Shown: piece by piece, positions 42,726 through 52,541 of the stretch
How the letters are laid out: each line of letters starts with the position of its first letter
Position numbering within the stretch: position 1 is the stretch's first letter
IMG/VR virus record: IMGVR_UViG_3300005329_000012
Span: 1-64,000 of that record
Direction: 5' to 3' (one strand)
DNA: 64,000 nucleotides
Source of the DNA: a virus
Position numbers and translations under genes: made by a program
Notes under the pieces: generated by a model
What the model saw: the letters and a program-made list of their open reading frames with translations, nothing else
Database searches by the model: none
Told to the model about the DNA's origin: nothing

Positions 42726-45122
42726 ATGTTCACAGTCGAGCAGATCACCCAGAACATCATCAACCAGCTCCAGCTGCTCGACCCGTCGGTCAGCGCGGAG
42801 GTCGGCACCCCGGAGCGGAAGCTCATCGAGGCCACGGCCGAGATGGCCGCCAGCTCGCAGGTCGACTTCACGGTCCTCAACCAGCAGCACGACCTCGACG
42901 CGATGGCGGGCGGCAGGCTCGACGCCTACCTCTCGGTCTTCAACTTCTCCCGCCAGTCGGCCGTCCCGGCGTACGGCTCGGTCACGTTCAGCAGGACGAC
43001 GGCGGCCACCAACGCCATCACCATCCCGCTCGGGACGCAGGTGCAGGCCCTCATCGACGACCTCCTGTTCCCGACCGTCACCTACGTCACGGTCCAGCAG
43101 GCGGTCCTGGAGGCCGGGCAGCTCAGCGTGGTCGTGCCGGTCCAGGCGACCGTCGCGGGCACGATCGGCAACGTGGACGCGGGCCAGGTCACGGGCTTTG
43201 GCGGCCTGAGGTCGATCAACGGCATCACGAACGTCACCAACGCGGCCCCGCTCGTCGGCGGCCTCGACGCCGAGAACGACGCGGCCTACAAGACGCGCTT
43301 CCAGAACACCTTCCTCCGCAACATCAGCGGCACGACGGACATGTTCCTCGCGCTCGCGGTCGCGATGAGCGGCGTCACCAAGGCGAACGTCGTCGGCCCG
43401 ATGAGCCGGTACCAGGAGTACGTCCAGGTGCCCGCCGCGCGCGACGTGGCGCTGGAGACGCAGGCTGGCGGCTACGACGACGACGGCACGCTGTTCCCGC
43501 ACAAGCGGACGACGGCCCAGAGCACGGTCCCGTACTCGAAGTACACCTGGCCGACCAACTTCTACCTCACCAACTCGACGCTCGACCCGGCGACCGCGGT
43601 GTTCTTCCGGCCGGACGTGGACTTCGTGTTCAACTCGCCGCCGGTCGACGCGTCGGCCGCGGGCACGAACGAGGTCCAGACCATCACCAGGACCGCCACG
43701 GGCGGCACCTTCACGATCTCGTTCAACGGCGTCGAGACGGGCGTGATCGGCGCGGGCGCCGCGGCCCCGACGGCGGCGGCCCTCCAGACGGCCCTCCGGG
43801 CGCTGGCCACGGTCGGCGACGGCAACGTGAACGTCACGGGCTCCGACGGCGGCCCGTTCACCGTCACCTTCGTCAACGAGCTGGGCGGTGCGGACGTGCC
43901 GACCCTGGTCATCGACGCCGCGCTCGCGACCGGCGGCACCGTCACGGTCGGCGTCACCACGCCGGGCGCCGCGGGCGCGCAGGCGGACGACACCCCGGCC
44001 ACGAGCCCGAACGTGACCCTGCTCAACCCGTACGACGCGGAGGCGAACCCCTTCGGCAACGCGCTGGCGGCCACGGGCGAGATCCTGCTCCTGGAGCACG
44101 CCTACATGAGCGTCAACTCCAGGAACGACATCGAGTTCGGCATCCTCAACTGCGTGGACATCTTCGTGGACGGCCAGAACATCGCCGCGGCCAGCTCGAC
44201 CGAGGTCCTCCCGGGCGACACGCACAACGTCCAGAACACCAACGCGCTCCTCTGGACGTACCAGAAGCTGACGGCCCCGAAGGTCGTCAACTTCCGGCGC
44301 AAGATCGACTCGGCGCCGTGCGGCATCGGCAACCGCCTCCAGCCGCTCTACTGGCAGCCGGTCGTGGACCTCCCCGACACGATCCAGGTCGGCGCGGCCC
44401 TGTTCTTCCGGGCGAACTACTACAACCCCGGCGACGCGACGTACTACAACCAGTACGACCCCGCGACGGGGACGTACAGCTACAAGGCGCACTACGCGAC
44501 CGCGGTCGAGGTCAACTCGCACCACGGCTCCGTGCGCGCGCGCAACGGGATCGAGTGGTTCCTGGCCGGGAACAACTACCTCCCGGGCCAGCTCCCGGAG
44601 GACGGCGAGGTCTACTCGGGCAACAAGATCGACGAGCTGTTCGGGACGGCGTTCACGGTGGACTCGTACCTCTACGACCAGAACGTCAGCGACCTCCAGG
44701 CGATCACGGAGAAGAACAAGCAGGTCACGCAGGACGTGCTCGTGCACCGCGCCAAGCTCCGCTACTTCCGCCCGATCGTGACGGTCATGTACACGCTCGG
44801 CGCGACCCGGTCGACGGTCGACGCCTCGATCAGCGCCGCGCTCTCGACGTACTACCGGAACCAGTACTTCGGCAGCGCCGTGCAGCTCAGCGACATCCTC
44901 CAGGTCATCCACAACGTGCCCGGCGTGGACAACGTGCGGTGGACGAACGACACGCCGAGCGGGAACAAGCTGGAGGAGGTCGGCGCCGACGGCTCGACCC
45001 TCGACGGCGGCCCGTACTACGTGACGACCGACTTCTTCCTCCAGGACAACGAGCTTCCGGCCGTCCCGAGCCGGAACCAGATCACCATCTCGGTCAGGGC
45101 TCAGAACACCTGGGGAACCTAG
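42726..45122 (+). CDS. Baseplate J-like wedge protein with Ig-like insert (798 aa)
   Basis: The N-terminus (ERKLIEATAEMAASSQVDFT) and the region near residues 150-235 (TVAGTIGNVDAGQVT...LVGGLDAENDAAYKTRFQN) match baseplate J/gp6-like proteins that form the wedge ring. Residues about 315-425 (NEVQTITRTATGGTFTISFN...GPFTVTFVNELG) are a beta module common as an add-on in phage virion proteins, likely surface-exposed. The C-terminal region includes another J-like segment (YFRPIVTVMYTLG). Larger than typical J proteins because of the insert. Confidence 0.85.
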   Translation: MFTVEQITQNIINQLQLLDPSVSAEVGTPERKLIEATAEMAASSQVDFTVLNQQHDLDAMAGGRLDAYLSVFNFSRQSAVPAYGSVTFSRTTAATNAITIPLGTQVQALIDDLLFPTVTYVTVQQAVLEAGQLSVVVPVQATVAGTIGNVDAGQVTGFGGLRSINGITNVTNAAPLVGGLDAENDAAYKTRFQNTFLRNISGTTDMFLALAVAMSGVTKANVVGPMSRYQEYVQVPAARDVALETQAGGYDDDGTLFPHKRTTAQSTVPYSKYTWPTNFYLTNSTLDPATAVFFRPDVDFVFNSPPVDASAAGTNEVQTITRTATGGTFTISFNGVETGVIGAGAAAPTAAALQTALRALATVGDGNVNVTGSDGGPFTVTFVNELGGADVPTLVIDAALATGGTVTVGVTTPGAAGAQADDTPATSPNVTLLNPYDAEANPFGNALAATGEILLLEHAYMSVNSRNDIEFGILNCVDIFVDGQNIAAASSTEVLPGDTHNVQNTNALLWTYQKLTAPKVVNFRRKIDSAPCGIGNRLQPLYWQPVVDLPDTIQVGAALFFRANYYNPGDATYYNQYDPATGTYSYKAHYATAVEVNSHHGSVRARNGIEWFLAGNNYLPGQLPEDGEVYSGNKIDELFGTAFTVDSYLYDQNVSDLQAITEKNKQVTQDVLVHRAKLRYFRPIVTVMYTLGATRSTVDASISAALSTYYRNQYFGSAVQLSDILQVIHNVPGVDNVRWTNDTPSGNKLEEVGADGSTLDGGPYYVTTDFFLQDNELPAVPSRNQITISVRAQNTWGT

Positions 45123-45139
45123 TGAGGGGCAGGTAGCAG

Positions 45140-47185
45140 GTGCCCACCCTGACGGAGATCGCGAGCGGCAACGCGAGCCTGACGCAGACCGTCTTCACGA
45201 CGGACAACCTCGTCGTGGAGCCGCTGAACGGCCCGCAGTCCGTCGAGGACCTGATGGACCGCTTCCCGGAGGAGGTCTACCACCAGGGCCGCGACACGCA
45301 CCTGTTCCGCCTGCTCCAGGCGCTCTGCGGCGACTCGGGCGCGGGGCTCGCGAAGAAGCAGGCGTACGCCGCGCGGCTCAAGTACGAGGCCGAGTTCGTC
45401 AGCTTCGACATCCTGAACGACGTCTACGTCGCCCAGTTCCAGTTCCAGCGCCTCCGCAGCGAGACGTACACGTACAACGCCGACGCCGACGCGCTCACGC
45501 CGACGCAGTGGAACCTCGTCGAGCTGGCCGACCAGCGGTACTACCAGCGCGTGGCGAAGTTCTGGACCGCGGTCCGGTACGGCAACAACGGCGAGGGCAT
45601 CCGCCTGGCCGCCGAGAGCGGCACGGGCGTCACGTGCGACATCAGCCCGCAGTACCGCTTCATCTTCGACCAGTACAGCGACCTCGCGCTCGGGCTCAAG
45701 CCCGACGGCATCACGCCAGCGTGCGAGGAGGTCGCGGTGCTCCCGCGCTTCGACCCGGGCAACGACGTCTCGTACGTCACGCCCTACGAGCGCGTCTGGG
45801 AGTTCACGTCCCCGACCCTGGACGGCGGCGTCAGCCGCCCGGTGCCCGCGCCGGTCGCGCAGTTCGCGGCCGAGCTGTCCTACGTCCCGCCGCCCCAGGC
45901 GAAGATCGACGTCGTCGGCTCCGCGACCGGCGCGGGCGAGACGATCGCCATCCCGCCGCACCTGCCCGGCGACCTGATCCTGATCGTGGCGGCCAACAAG
46001 AACCGGCAGCCGACCATCCCCGCCGCGGGCGGGACCGTCCCGGCGTTCTCCTCCCCGAACCCCACGGAGACGTCCTCGCAGACGATGGGCCTCTACCTCC
46101 TGGTGGGCACGGCGGTCGCGACCGACTCCGGCCACACGTCCGGCACCTGGGCTGGCGCCGCGGGCCTGAACGCGCTCGTGCTCCGGCCGACCAACGGCAC
46201 CATCGCCCCCGGCAACTTCAGCGTCTACCGCTGGAACGAGCGCGGCGAGCCGCAGAGCCCGTACGTGACCTGGCCGTCGCTGGACCTCGACAACGAGAAC
46301 GGCACGTCCGCGGTCGTCCGCATGGTGACCCAGTCGGAGACGACGGACAGCAACCTCGACGCCCCGCCGGTCGGCTACACGTGGGCCGCGGGCGTCGGCC
46401 TGCCGTTCGCCAAGCCGTACGGGCTGGCGACGCACTACCGCGCGGCCGTGCTCGACGACCCGCCCGAGGAGCGCACCCGCGGCACCAGCTCGAACGGGCC
46501 GCTCGGCTTCGTCGCCTACAGCTTCGAGGTCAAGATCGCGCCGAACCCCGGCGCCTACGTCGAGACCAAGCCCGCGCGCGAGGAGCGGTACACGGTCGAG
46601 AGCGACCAGCTGCTCGTCAAGGATCCGTTCTTCCGCCTGCTTCCCGAGATCGAGCGCAACGCCGTCGAGCTGATCGACCGCCTGCGGCCGGTCTCGTCGG
46701 CCGTCACCTTCAAGCCCGAGACCGCCAGGTACGACATCGTGCCGATCGAGACGCCGCCCGTCGCCTCCTCCGAGAGGATGAACGTGACGCGGTTCGTCAC
46801 CGGCAACGCCTCGGTGCCGTGGCCCGACACGGACCCGGAGAGCAACCTGTTCATGGTCGCGGGCGTCGAGACCGAGCCCGGCAACTACTACGGGATGAAC
46901 CGCGACCTCCCGGTGGTCTTCCTGGACGTCGAGAGCGAGCACGCCTACACGGGCGAGGCCCTGCTCGACCCGACGTACGGCAGCAACAGCTTCTACACCG
47001 CGGTCAACAACGTGTCGCCCTACGAGCAGTACCGCTCGGAGCACACGGGCGCGTTCTTCCCGGTCATCGGGGCGATCTTCCCGTTCCTGCTCAACGTCCT
47101 GCCGTCGGCGGGCTTCACCGCCGAGCAGGCCGTCGCCAGCCAGAACACCCCGCTCGTCTTCGAGGGGAGCTTCCTTGACAGCTAA
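45140..47185 (+). CDS. Baseplate/tail protein (681 aa)
   Basis: GTG start after GAGGGGCAGG. The N-terminal 115 residues (LMDRFPEEVYHQGRDTHLFRLLQALCGDSGAGLAKKQ) resemble tail protein I / gp7-like wedge components. Residues about 255-370 form a separate beta domain (KIDVVGSATGAGETIAI...LILIVAANKNRQPT) like those on phage surface proteins. Follows the J-like gene as expected for the wedge or fibre-attachment subunit. Overlaps the next TTG start. Confidence 0.65.
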   Translation: MPTLTEIASGNASLTQTVFTTDNLVVEPLNGPQSVEDLMDRFPEEVYHQGRDTHLFRLLQALCGDSGAGLAKKQAYAARLKYEAEFVSFDILNDVYVAQFQFQRLRSETYTYNADADALTPTQWNLVELADQRYYQRVAKFWTAVRYGNNGEGIRLAAESGTGVTCDISPQYRFIFDQYSDLALGLKPDGITPACEEVAVLPRFDPGNDVSYVTPYERVWEFTSPTLDGGVSRPVPAPVAQFAAELSYVPPPQAKIDVVGSATGAGETIAIPPHLPGDLILIVAANKNRQPTIPAAGGTVPAFSSPNPTETSSQTMGLYLLVGTAVATDSGHTSGTWAGAAGLNALVLRPTNGTIAPGNFSVYRWNERGEPQSPYVTWPSLDLDNENGTSAVVRMVTQSETTDSNLDAPPVGYTWAAGVGLPFAKPYGLATHYRAAVLDDPPEERTRGTSSNGPLGFVAYSFEVKIAPNPGAYVETKPAREERYTVESDQLLVKDPFFRLLPEIERNAVELIDRLRPVSSAVTFKPETARYDIVPIETPPVASSERMNVTRFVTGNASVPWPDTDPESNLFMVAGVETEPGNYYGMNRDLPVVFLDVESEHAYTGEALLDPTYGSNSFYTAVNNVSPYEQYRSEHTGAFFPVIGAIFPFLLNVLPSAGFTAEQAVASQNTPLVFEGSFLDS

Positions 47186-50100
47186 CCTGCTCGTCAACGC
47201 GGTCTACCCGATCGAGTACTTCACGCTCCCGGGCGTGGACGAGGTCCAGTACCCGGACAAGTTCTGGTGGGCCAGCAAGCAGCGGTTCGCCGCGCTGTTC
47301 CCGGGCTCGGACGGCTCCGTCTACACCCCGCCCGACCAGGGCGGCCAGTACACCAAGGAGGTCCTGGAGATCGACCTCGGCCGCATCCGCGAGGTCAACT
47401 ACGTCAACATGGACGTGCTCCGGGTGCCGGTCGACGTCACCATCGAGTACGACGCGATCTCCGCGCCGGACCGCACGTCGCTCTGGACGCCGGTCGCCCC
47501 GGTCGAGGGCCAGCCCTTCGACGACCGGGTGTTCTTCGACGCCGGGAACCGGGCGGCGTGGCTCAACGCCGACTACGTGTTCGCTACCAAGCGCGGGAAC
47601 ATGGTCCACACGCGGTACCTCCGCTTCACGTTCACCCGGCGCACGGACGCCTGGCCGGTCGCGACCAGCTCGCAGTTCAAGTGGGCGGTCATGGTCAAGC
47701 ACATGCGGATCGGCCGCTTCATCTCGTCGGCCAAGGACACCGTGGGGCCGCTGCTCGCGCAGGACACCCCGGCCGACCTGGAGGCGTACGTCGTCCCCTC
47801 GACGGACAACGCGCTCACGCGCGAGGTCAAGCAGCAGTTCCGCGTCCCGGCCTCGGCCGCGCGCGGCGGCGACGTGTGGCCCAACATCCTCGGCTTCGGC
47901 CTCCTGGCGCAGGTCGAGCCGGTGCTGACGGAGGGGACCGAGATGCCGACCGAGTCGGACGTCAGCCTGTCGTGGTCGCTGTGGGACGTGTCCGACGGCC
48001 TCGCCCCGAACCGGCTCCTCACCGGCATCCACGAGGGCAGCTACGACGTCGGGCTCAACTGGATCAACTGGTACCTGGAGGACCAGGACGCGATCCCGAC
48101 CAACCCGGACACGCTCTACGAGTTCCGCGTCCTCAGCCTGAACGACACGACGGTCAACCAGGTCTCGCTGACCCAGCAGTTCCTCTCCAGCACCCCGCTC
48201 CCGGGCACGCTCGCGTTCGTCAGCGGCGACGCCACGGTGGCCGCCACCGCCCCGCAGGACCTCGTGCTGACCGAGGGCGCGTGGGTCCAGACGCCCGCGA
48301 CCGGCGTGGCGCTCCAGGTGGACTCCATGACGAGCGACGTCGAGTTCGAGCTGACGACCGGCTTCCCGAGCGCGAGCGCGCCGACCGCGACCGCGAGCCG
48401 CGTCTACCCGGTCTCGAAGTACGACCCGGTGGTCGGCGACTACGTGCAGGACGGCTCGCGCAACCTCGTGATGCGCGTCTGGGCGGACGTGGCCGACGAG
48501 GGCCGCGACTTCCTCGGCAACTCGTACCGCTACGGCGTCCGGCGCGAGAAGGCGCAGTACGTCGTGGACGGCAACAAGGCGGGCTGGATGAGCGACCCGG
48601 TCCCGAGCCCGGACGGCGTCGAGAGCCTCTACTTCGACCTCCGCGAGTGGAGCACGGACGACAACGAGTACCTGCTGCGCCTGATCGACGGCGTGCTCAT
48701 CTCGGCCCGCACCCCGGGCGTCAAGATGAACGCCTACTACTCGCGCGAGAACGTGCAGGGCGACAAGCCGGTGCTGCCGGACGAGTGGGACCACCTGCTC
48801 TGGACGCCGGTCGCGCAGACGTCGTGGACGCTCCGCTCCAACGAGCACATCGAGTTCCCGCAGCCGGTCCGGTGCGCCTACGTCAAGCTGGAGTTCACGA
48901 GCCTGAACCCGCTCCCGTGGCGCGTGCCGACCTTCCCGCCGCTCCCGCCGAAGGTCTACCGCCGCTTCCCGACGTGGGTCGAGGACCAGTTCACCAACTC
49001 GCAGCTCCGCAACGTGGTCGAGGACTGGTGGCTCCGCTCGAAGACGCCGGTCCAGACGCAGGTCCTCGACGACCTCACCGACCCGGTGCTGGAGTTCGAG
49101 TACAAGGAGCGCGAGTTCTTCTCCGCGCTGGCGCTCGGCGAGGTCAAGGAGTCGCAGCTCATCAACACGAACCTCGTGAACACCGACGAGCGCAGCGTCT
49201 TCGACCCGGTGACGGGCTCGAAGATCTTCCTGTCCTACTCGGACAAGTACAAGTCGACCCTGCTCGCGAGCGTCGACCAGGACTCCGTGCTCGGCCGGAT
49301 GGTCGTGCAGCGGTTCGACCCGTTCGCCTCGGGCACCACCGAGCGGCAGGTGAACCCCGTGCCGCTCGACGCCATCCCGACGGTCTCCAGCACCAACAAC
49401 CGCGTCTCCGAGGCGTACTCCCACCTGGTCGGCGTCCCGATGCGGTTCAACCGCACCTGCCGCCACGTGTACCGCGAGGACGCCGCGGAGTTCAACCGCA
49501 AGGCGTACTTCGTCGGCATCGACGAGGTACAGTTCATCCGCAACCGCTACACGGTCAAGCACGACGACGACATCATCAAGGACGTGCTCGCCGACGACGT
49601 GCTGCTGGAGGACAACACCTGGGAGCGCGAGACCGGCACGCAGATCGAGGACGGCCAGACGGTCTACGTCACCTACCAGAACGACACGCAGTACACCGAC
49701 GAGGCCGTGACCCTGACGGGCACCCTCCCGGTCAAGCTGGAGGGCCAGGGCGGCACCCTCGCGAACGTCCTCGTCTACAGCAGCCCCTCGAAGCTCGGCG
49801 TCCAGTACTGGCAGAACGACGACTGGGTCGTGGACCACAAGCGCGACGAGGACGGCGTGCTCACCCACTGGATCTCCCGCTCGGTCTACACCCAGCGCAT
49901 GGGCGTCCCGGAGCAGCCGACGGTCTACGCGGACGCGGCCGTGGTCGTCGGGCGCGCGGCCATCCCGGCCCCGCCGACCGAGGACTCGGGCGTGGTCGTG
50001 GGCGCGGGCACCGTCCTGGCGGACGAGGGTCCGTACGCCCCGAGCTACGGCACCGGCACCTACGGCGGCCCCGGCCCGGCGCCGGGCGGCCAGTACGACA

Positions 50101-50246
50101 ACATGGCGAGCGCCTACGCGGACGCCGCGACCTCGGTCGGCGACGGCGACGCCTCCGTCACCGACGAGGGCATCCAGCACGACGACGGCGCGACCGCGAC
50201 CGGCGTGGCGGTCCTCTCTGGCGCCGAGGACTTCACGGACGTATAA
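47175..50246 (+). CDS. Large baseplate or fibre protein (1023 aa)
   Basis: TTG start at 47175 with GAGGGGAG upstream; it overlaps the previous gene by 11 bases. Beta-rich with many aromatic residues, no cysteines, and repeated jelly-roll-like stretches (LRFTFTRRTDAWPVATSS, CAYVKLEFTS). The last 110 residues are Gly/Ala/Asp-rich low complexity. Probably peripheral baseplate or fibre base. No family recognised. Confidence 0.6.
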   Translation: MTANLLVNAVYPIEYFTLPGVDEVQYPDKFWWASKQRFAALFPGSDGSVYTPPDQGGQYTKEVLEIDLGRIREVNYVNMDVLRVPVDVTIEYDAISAPDRTSLWTPVAPVEGQPFDDRVFFDAGNRAAWLNADYVFATKRGNMVHTRYLRFTFTRRTDAWPVATSSQFKWAVMVKHMRIGRFISSAKDTVGPLLAQDTPADLEAYVVPSTDNALTREVKQQFRVPASAARGGDVWPNILGFGLLAQVEPVLTEGTEMPTESDVSLSWSLWDVSDGLAPNRLLTGIHEGSYDVGLNWINWYLEDQDAIPTNPDTLYEFRVLSLNDTTVNQVSLTQQFLSSTPLPGTLAFVSGDATVAATAPQDLVLTEGAWVQTPATGVALQVDSMTSDVEFELTTGFPSASAPTATASRVYPVSKYDPVVGDYVQDGSRNLVMRVWADVADEGRDFLGNSYRYGVRREKAQYVVDGNKAGWMSDPVPSPDGVESLYFDLREWSTDDNEYLLRLIDGVLISARTPGVKMNAYYSRENVQGDKPVLPDEWDHLLWTPVAQTSWTLRSNEHIEFPQPVRCAYVKLEFTSLNPLPWRVPTFPPLPPKVYRRFPTWVEDQFTNSQLRNVVEDWWLRSKTPVQTQVLDDLTDPVLEFEYKEREFFSALALGEVKESQLINTNLVNTDERSVFDPVTGSKIFLSYSDKYKSTLLASVDQDSVLGRMVVQRFDPFASGTTERQVNPVPLDAIPTVSSTNNRVSEAYSHLVGVPMRFNRTCRHVYREDAAEFNRKAYFVGIDEVQFIRNRYTVKHDDDIIKDVLADDVLLEDNTWERETGTQIEDGQTVYVTYQNDTQYTDEAVTLTGTLPVKLEGQGGTLANVLVYSSPSKLGVQYWQNDDWVVDHKRDEDGVLTHWISRSVYTQRMGVPEQPTVYADAAVVVGRAAIPAPPTEDSGVVVGAGTVLADEGPYAPSYGTGTYGGPGPAPGGQYDNMASAYADAATSVGDGDASVTDEGIQHDDGATATGVAVLSGAEDFTDV

Positions 50247-50252
50247 CAGGCG

Positions 50253-52460
50253 ATGCCCTTCCCCGTAGGAGACACCTTCGACGACCCGCGCGGGCGCTGG
50301 AACGTCCCGACCCCGTGGGACGACTCCATCACGGAGGAGGTCGCCAACCCCTCGGCGGCCGACTTCCTGGCGACGCAGGAGCACGTCGACCTGCGCTCGT
50401 TCCGCGTCGCGGCGGACTCCCTCGCGGTGCCGCAGTACCCCGACCTGGACACGGTGCCCCAGGACCCGTACCTGGACGACGTCTTCCAGACGAACCTTGA
50501 GGTCAAGCTCGGCGACATCTTCTCCGAGGACTGGCTGACCGACACCCACAGCGGCCTGACGCACTCGTACAGGGGCGCGTGGGACGTGACGGTCGCCTAC
50601 TCGTCGGGGGACGTGGTGGAGTACAAGGGGAAGCACTACTCCGCGACCGGCAGCACGACCGGCGAGGCGCCGACCGGCATCGGCGCGCCGTGGAGCGAGA
50701 CGTTCTTCTACGGGAAGATCGCGTCGCGCGGCGGCTGGTACGGCCTCCAGGTCACGACCGACGGCTCGGCGCTGGACACCGCGCTCCGCAGCTCGATCCC
50801 CGGCGACGCGGTCGACATCTCGAACGAGGACAAGCTCTCGATCGTCTTCCCGGACTGGCACACGTTCACGGCCGCGACGAGCACGGTCCAGCTCACGTCG
50901 AGCCCCGACGGCTCGTTCGGGACGGCGGCCTTCAACTCGGCCGCGGTCGCGTTCACCGGCAACACCGCGACCCTCCCGGAGCTGAGGCTGGCCCTGTCCG
51001 GCTTCACGTCCGGCGCGGGCACGGGCTTCACCCTGTCGTCCGTCTCGGGCATCAAGATCACGCTGAAGGGCTCGCCCGGCGCGGCCCAGACGATCACCGT
51101 CATGGCCGTCAGGGCCGTGAAGGACTCCTGGGTGCCGAGCGCGCTCGACTTCGACACGCGCTGGGGCATCATCACCCCGCCGGTCACGCTCGACGGCGCC
51201 GCCTACGCGGGCAGCGTCGCCAGGGCGTTCGAGTTCATCCGCGGCAACGGCACGCCGGACGACCCGTTCCCGGTGGACGGCGCCTACACGCTGTTCTTCA
51301 GCGGCGGGGGCGGGACCTCCCCGGCCGACGCCGTGCCGCCGCTGGTCAACACGCTCGCGATCATCCTCCGCGAGACCAAGATCTCCGACTCCGACGACGG
51401 CTCCGCGATCGTGGTCAGGCTCAAGTGGAACGAGGACACGCTGGAGTTCGAGGCGCAGCGGCGCGACACGGCCGCGGGCGTCACGAGCTACACGACGCTC
51501 TACCAGGAGACGATCAGCGCGCAGGGGCCGGACCCCAACTCCCTGTACGCCTGGAACGTCAAGCTGGTCGGCAAGAGCCTCGACTCGCGCGTGCTCCAGG
51601 TCAACCGCTCGCACGACACCGTAAGCACGGTCTGGACGCTCGACACGCAGAGCAGCGACGACTGGACCTTCCGCAACGGCCGCGTCGGCTTCATGGCCGA
51701 CCTGCTCAACCGGGACGCCTACGTCTCCGAGCTGACGCAGGCGCCGGTCGGCTACGCCACCCTGACGACGCGCGTCTACGAGGCCAGGACGCCCGTGGAC
51801 GGGGCGCGCCTCCAGGCGGTCTTCGCGCCGGACGGCGACCTGTTCCAGACGCTCGACGGCCCGGACGCCTTCCGCGACCAGACCAAGACCGTCTCGGGCG
51901 CGGGCGGCATCCGCACGCTCTCCGGGCTCGACACGAACCAGTTCGTCGTGGACGACTGGTACGAGACGTACCTGGAGGCGCAGATCTGGGTGCCCGCCAA
52001 CGTCTCCCGGGCCAACCAGCCCACCATCTCGCTCCAGTCGGGCGGCTCCTCGTACCCGCTCGTGATGCCGAGCCTCCAGCCGTCGCAGTGGAACTCGCTC
52101 CGCTTCGAGCTGCGCCGCTTCAAGGACCTCATCACCGGCCTGCCGTACAGCTTCAACTTCGGCCCCGGCGAGGCGCCGGACACCCCGCTCGGCTTCTTCT
52201 GGGTCGACTCGGTCGTCATCGGCCGCCGCCGGGTCTCCTGGAGCGTTCGCGCGGTCGAGAACGGCCCGTGGCGGCGCTTCTACGGCCTGGTCAACGACCC
52301 GAAGGGCGCGGTCCACTTCAACCCCGACGAGAGGGGCCGGTTCCTCCAGCTGAGGGCCGAGGCGCTGACCAACGACGCCTGGGTCAGCGAGTTCACCCTG
52401 TTCCCGCACTACGCCGAGCTGGGCCTGCCGCTGTACGACCGCGGGTTCGAAACCCGCTAG
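50253..52460 (+). CDS. Fibre-like protein with chitin-binding-type module (735 aa)
   Basis: Starts 6 bases after the previous gene, next to TAACAGGCG. Residues about 106-155 (YRGAWDVTVAYSSGDVVEYKGKHYSA...APWS) match the carbohydrate-binding ChtBD3/CBM5-12 outline (W, GDVV, Y, W). The rest consists of several beta-sandwich segments (YTLFFSGGGG, LRFELRRFKDLITGLPYSF). It probably binds cell-wall sugar as a receptor-binding or side-fibre protein. The 3' end contains GCGGGTTCGAAACCCGC, a hairpin covering the last codons. Confidence 0.65.
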   Translation: MPFPVGDTFDDPRGRWNVPTPWDDSITEEVANPSAADFLATQEHVDLRSFRVAADSLAVPQYPDLDTVPQDPYLDDVFQTNLEVKLGDIFSEDWLTDTHSGLTHSYRGAWDVTVAYSSGDVVEYKGKHYSATGSTTGEAPTGIGAPWSETFFYGKIASRGGWYGLQVTTDGSALDTALRSSIPGDAVDISNEDKLSIVFPDWHTFTAATSTVQLTSSPDGSFGTAAFNSAAVAFTGNTATLPELRLALSGFTSGAGTGFTLSSVSGIKITLKGSPGAAQTITVMAVRAVKDSWVPSALDFDTRWGIITPPVTLDGAAYAGSVARAFEFIRGNGTPDDPFPVDGAYTLFFSGGGGTSPADAVPPLVNTLAIILRETKISDSDDGSAIVVRLKWNEDTLEFEAQRRDTAAGVTSYTTLYQETISAQGPDPNSLYAWNVKLVGKSLDSRVLQVNRSHDTVSTVWTLDTQSSDDWTFRNGRVGFMADLLNRDAYVSELTQAPVGYATLTTRVYEARTPVDGARLQAVFAPDGDLFQTLDGPDAFRDQTKTVSGAGGIRTLSGLDTNQFVVDDWYETYLEAQIWVPANVSRANQPTISLQSGGSSYPLVMPSLQPSQWNSLRFELRRFKDLITGLPYSFNFGPGEAPDTPLGFFWVDSVVIGRRRVSWSVRAVENGPWRRFYGLVNDPKGAVHFNPDERGRFLQLRAEALTNDAWVSEFTLFPHYAELGLPLYDRGFETR

Positions 52461-52470
52461 CTCCGAGCGG

Positions 52471-52482
52471 GTAAGTAGCGAC
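52471..52482 (+). promoter_or_regulatory. Start-associated-type element with a leader (GTAAGTAGCGAC)
   Basis: 12-mer identical to that at 16564. The ATG is 60 bases further on behind its own ribosome site (GGCAGGAGGAC), so this copy is not acting as a ribosome site. Confidence 0.55.
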
Positions 52483-52541
52483 ATCAGTGGTTCCCGCGCC
52501 GCGGTGGCGCGGACGAAACTGGGCAGGAGGACAACACTGAC

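Noticed and set aside
52440-52460. GCGGGTTCGAAACCCGC looks like a tRNA T-arm or phage attachment core
   Set aside because: It encodes the last codons of the fibre gene, has no acceptor, D or anticodon stems around it, and no integrase is present in the window. Best read as a chance hairpin or weak terminator.
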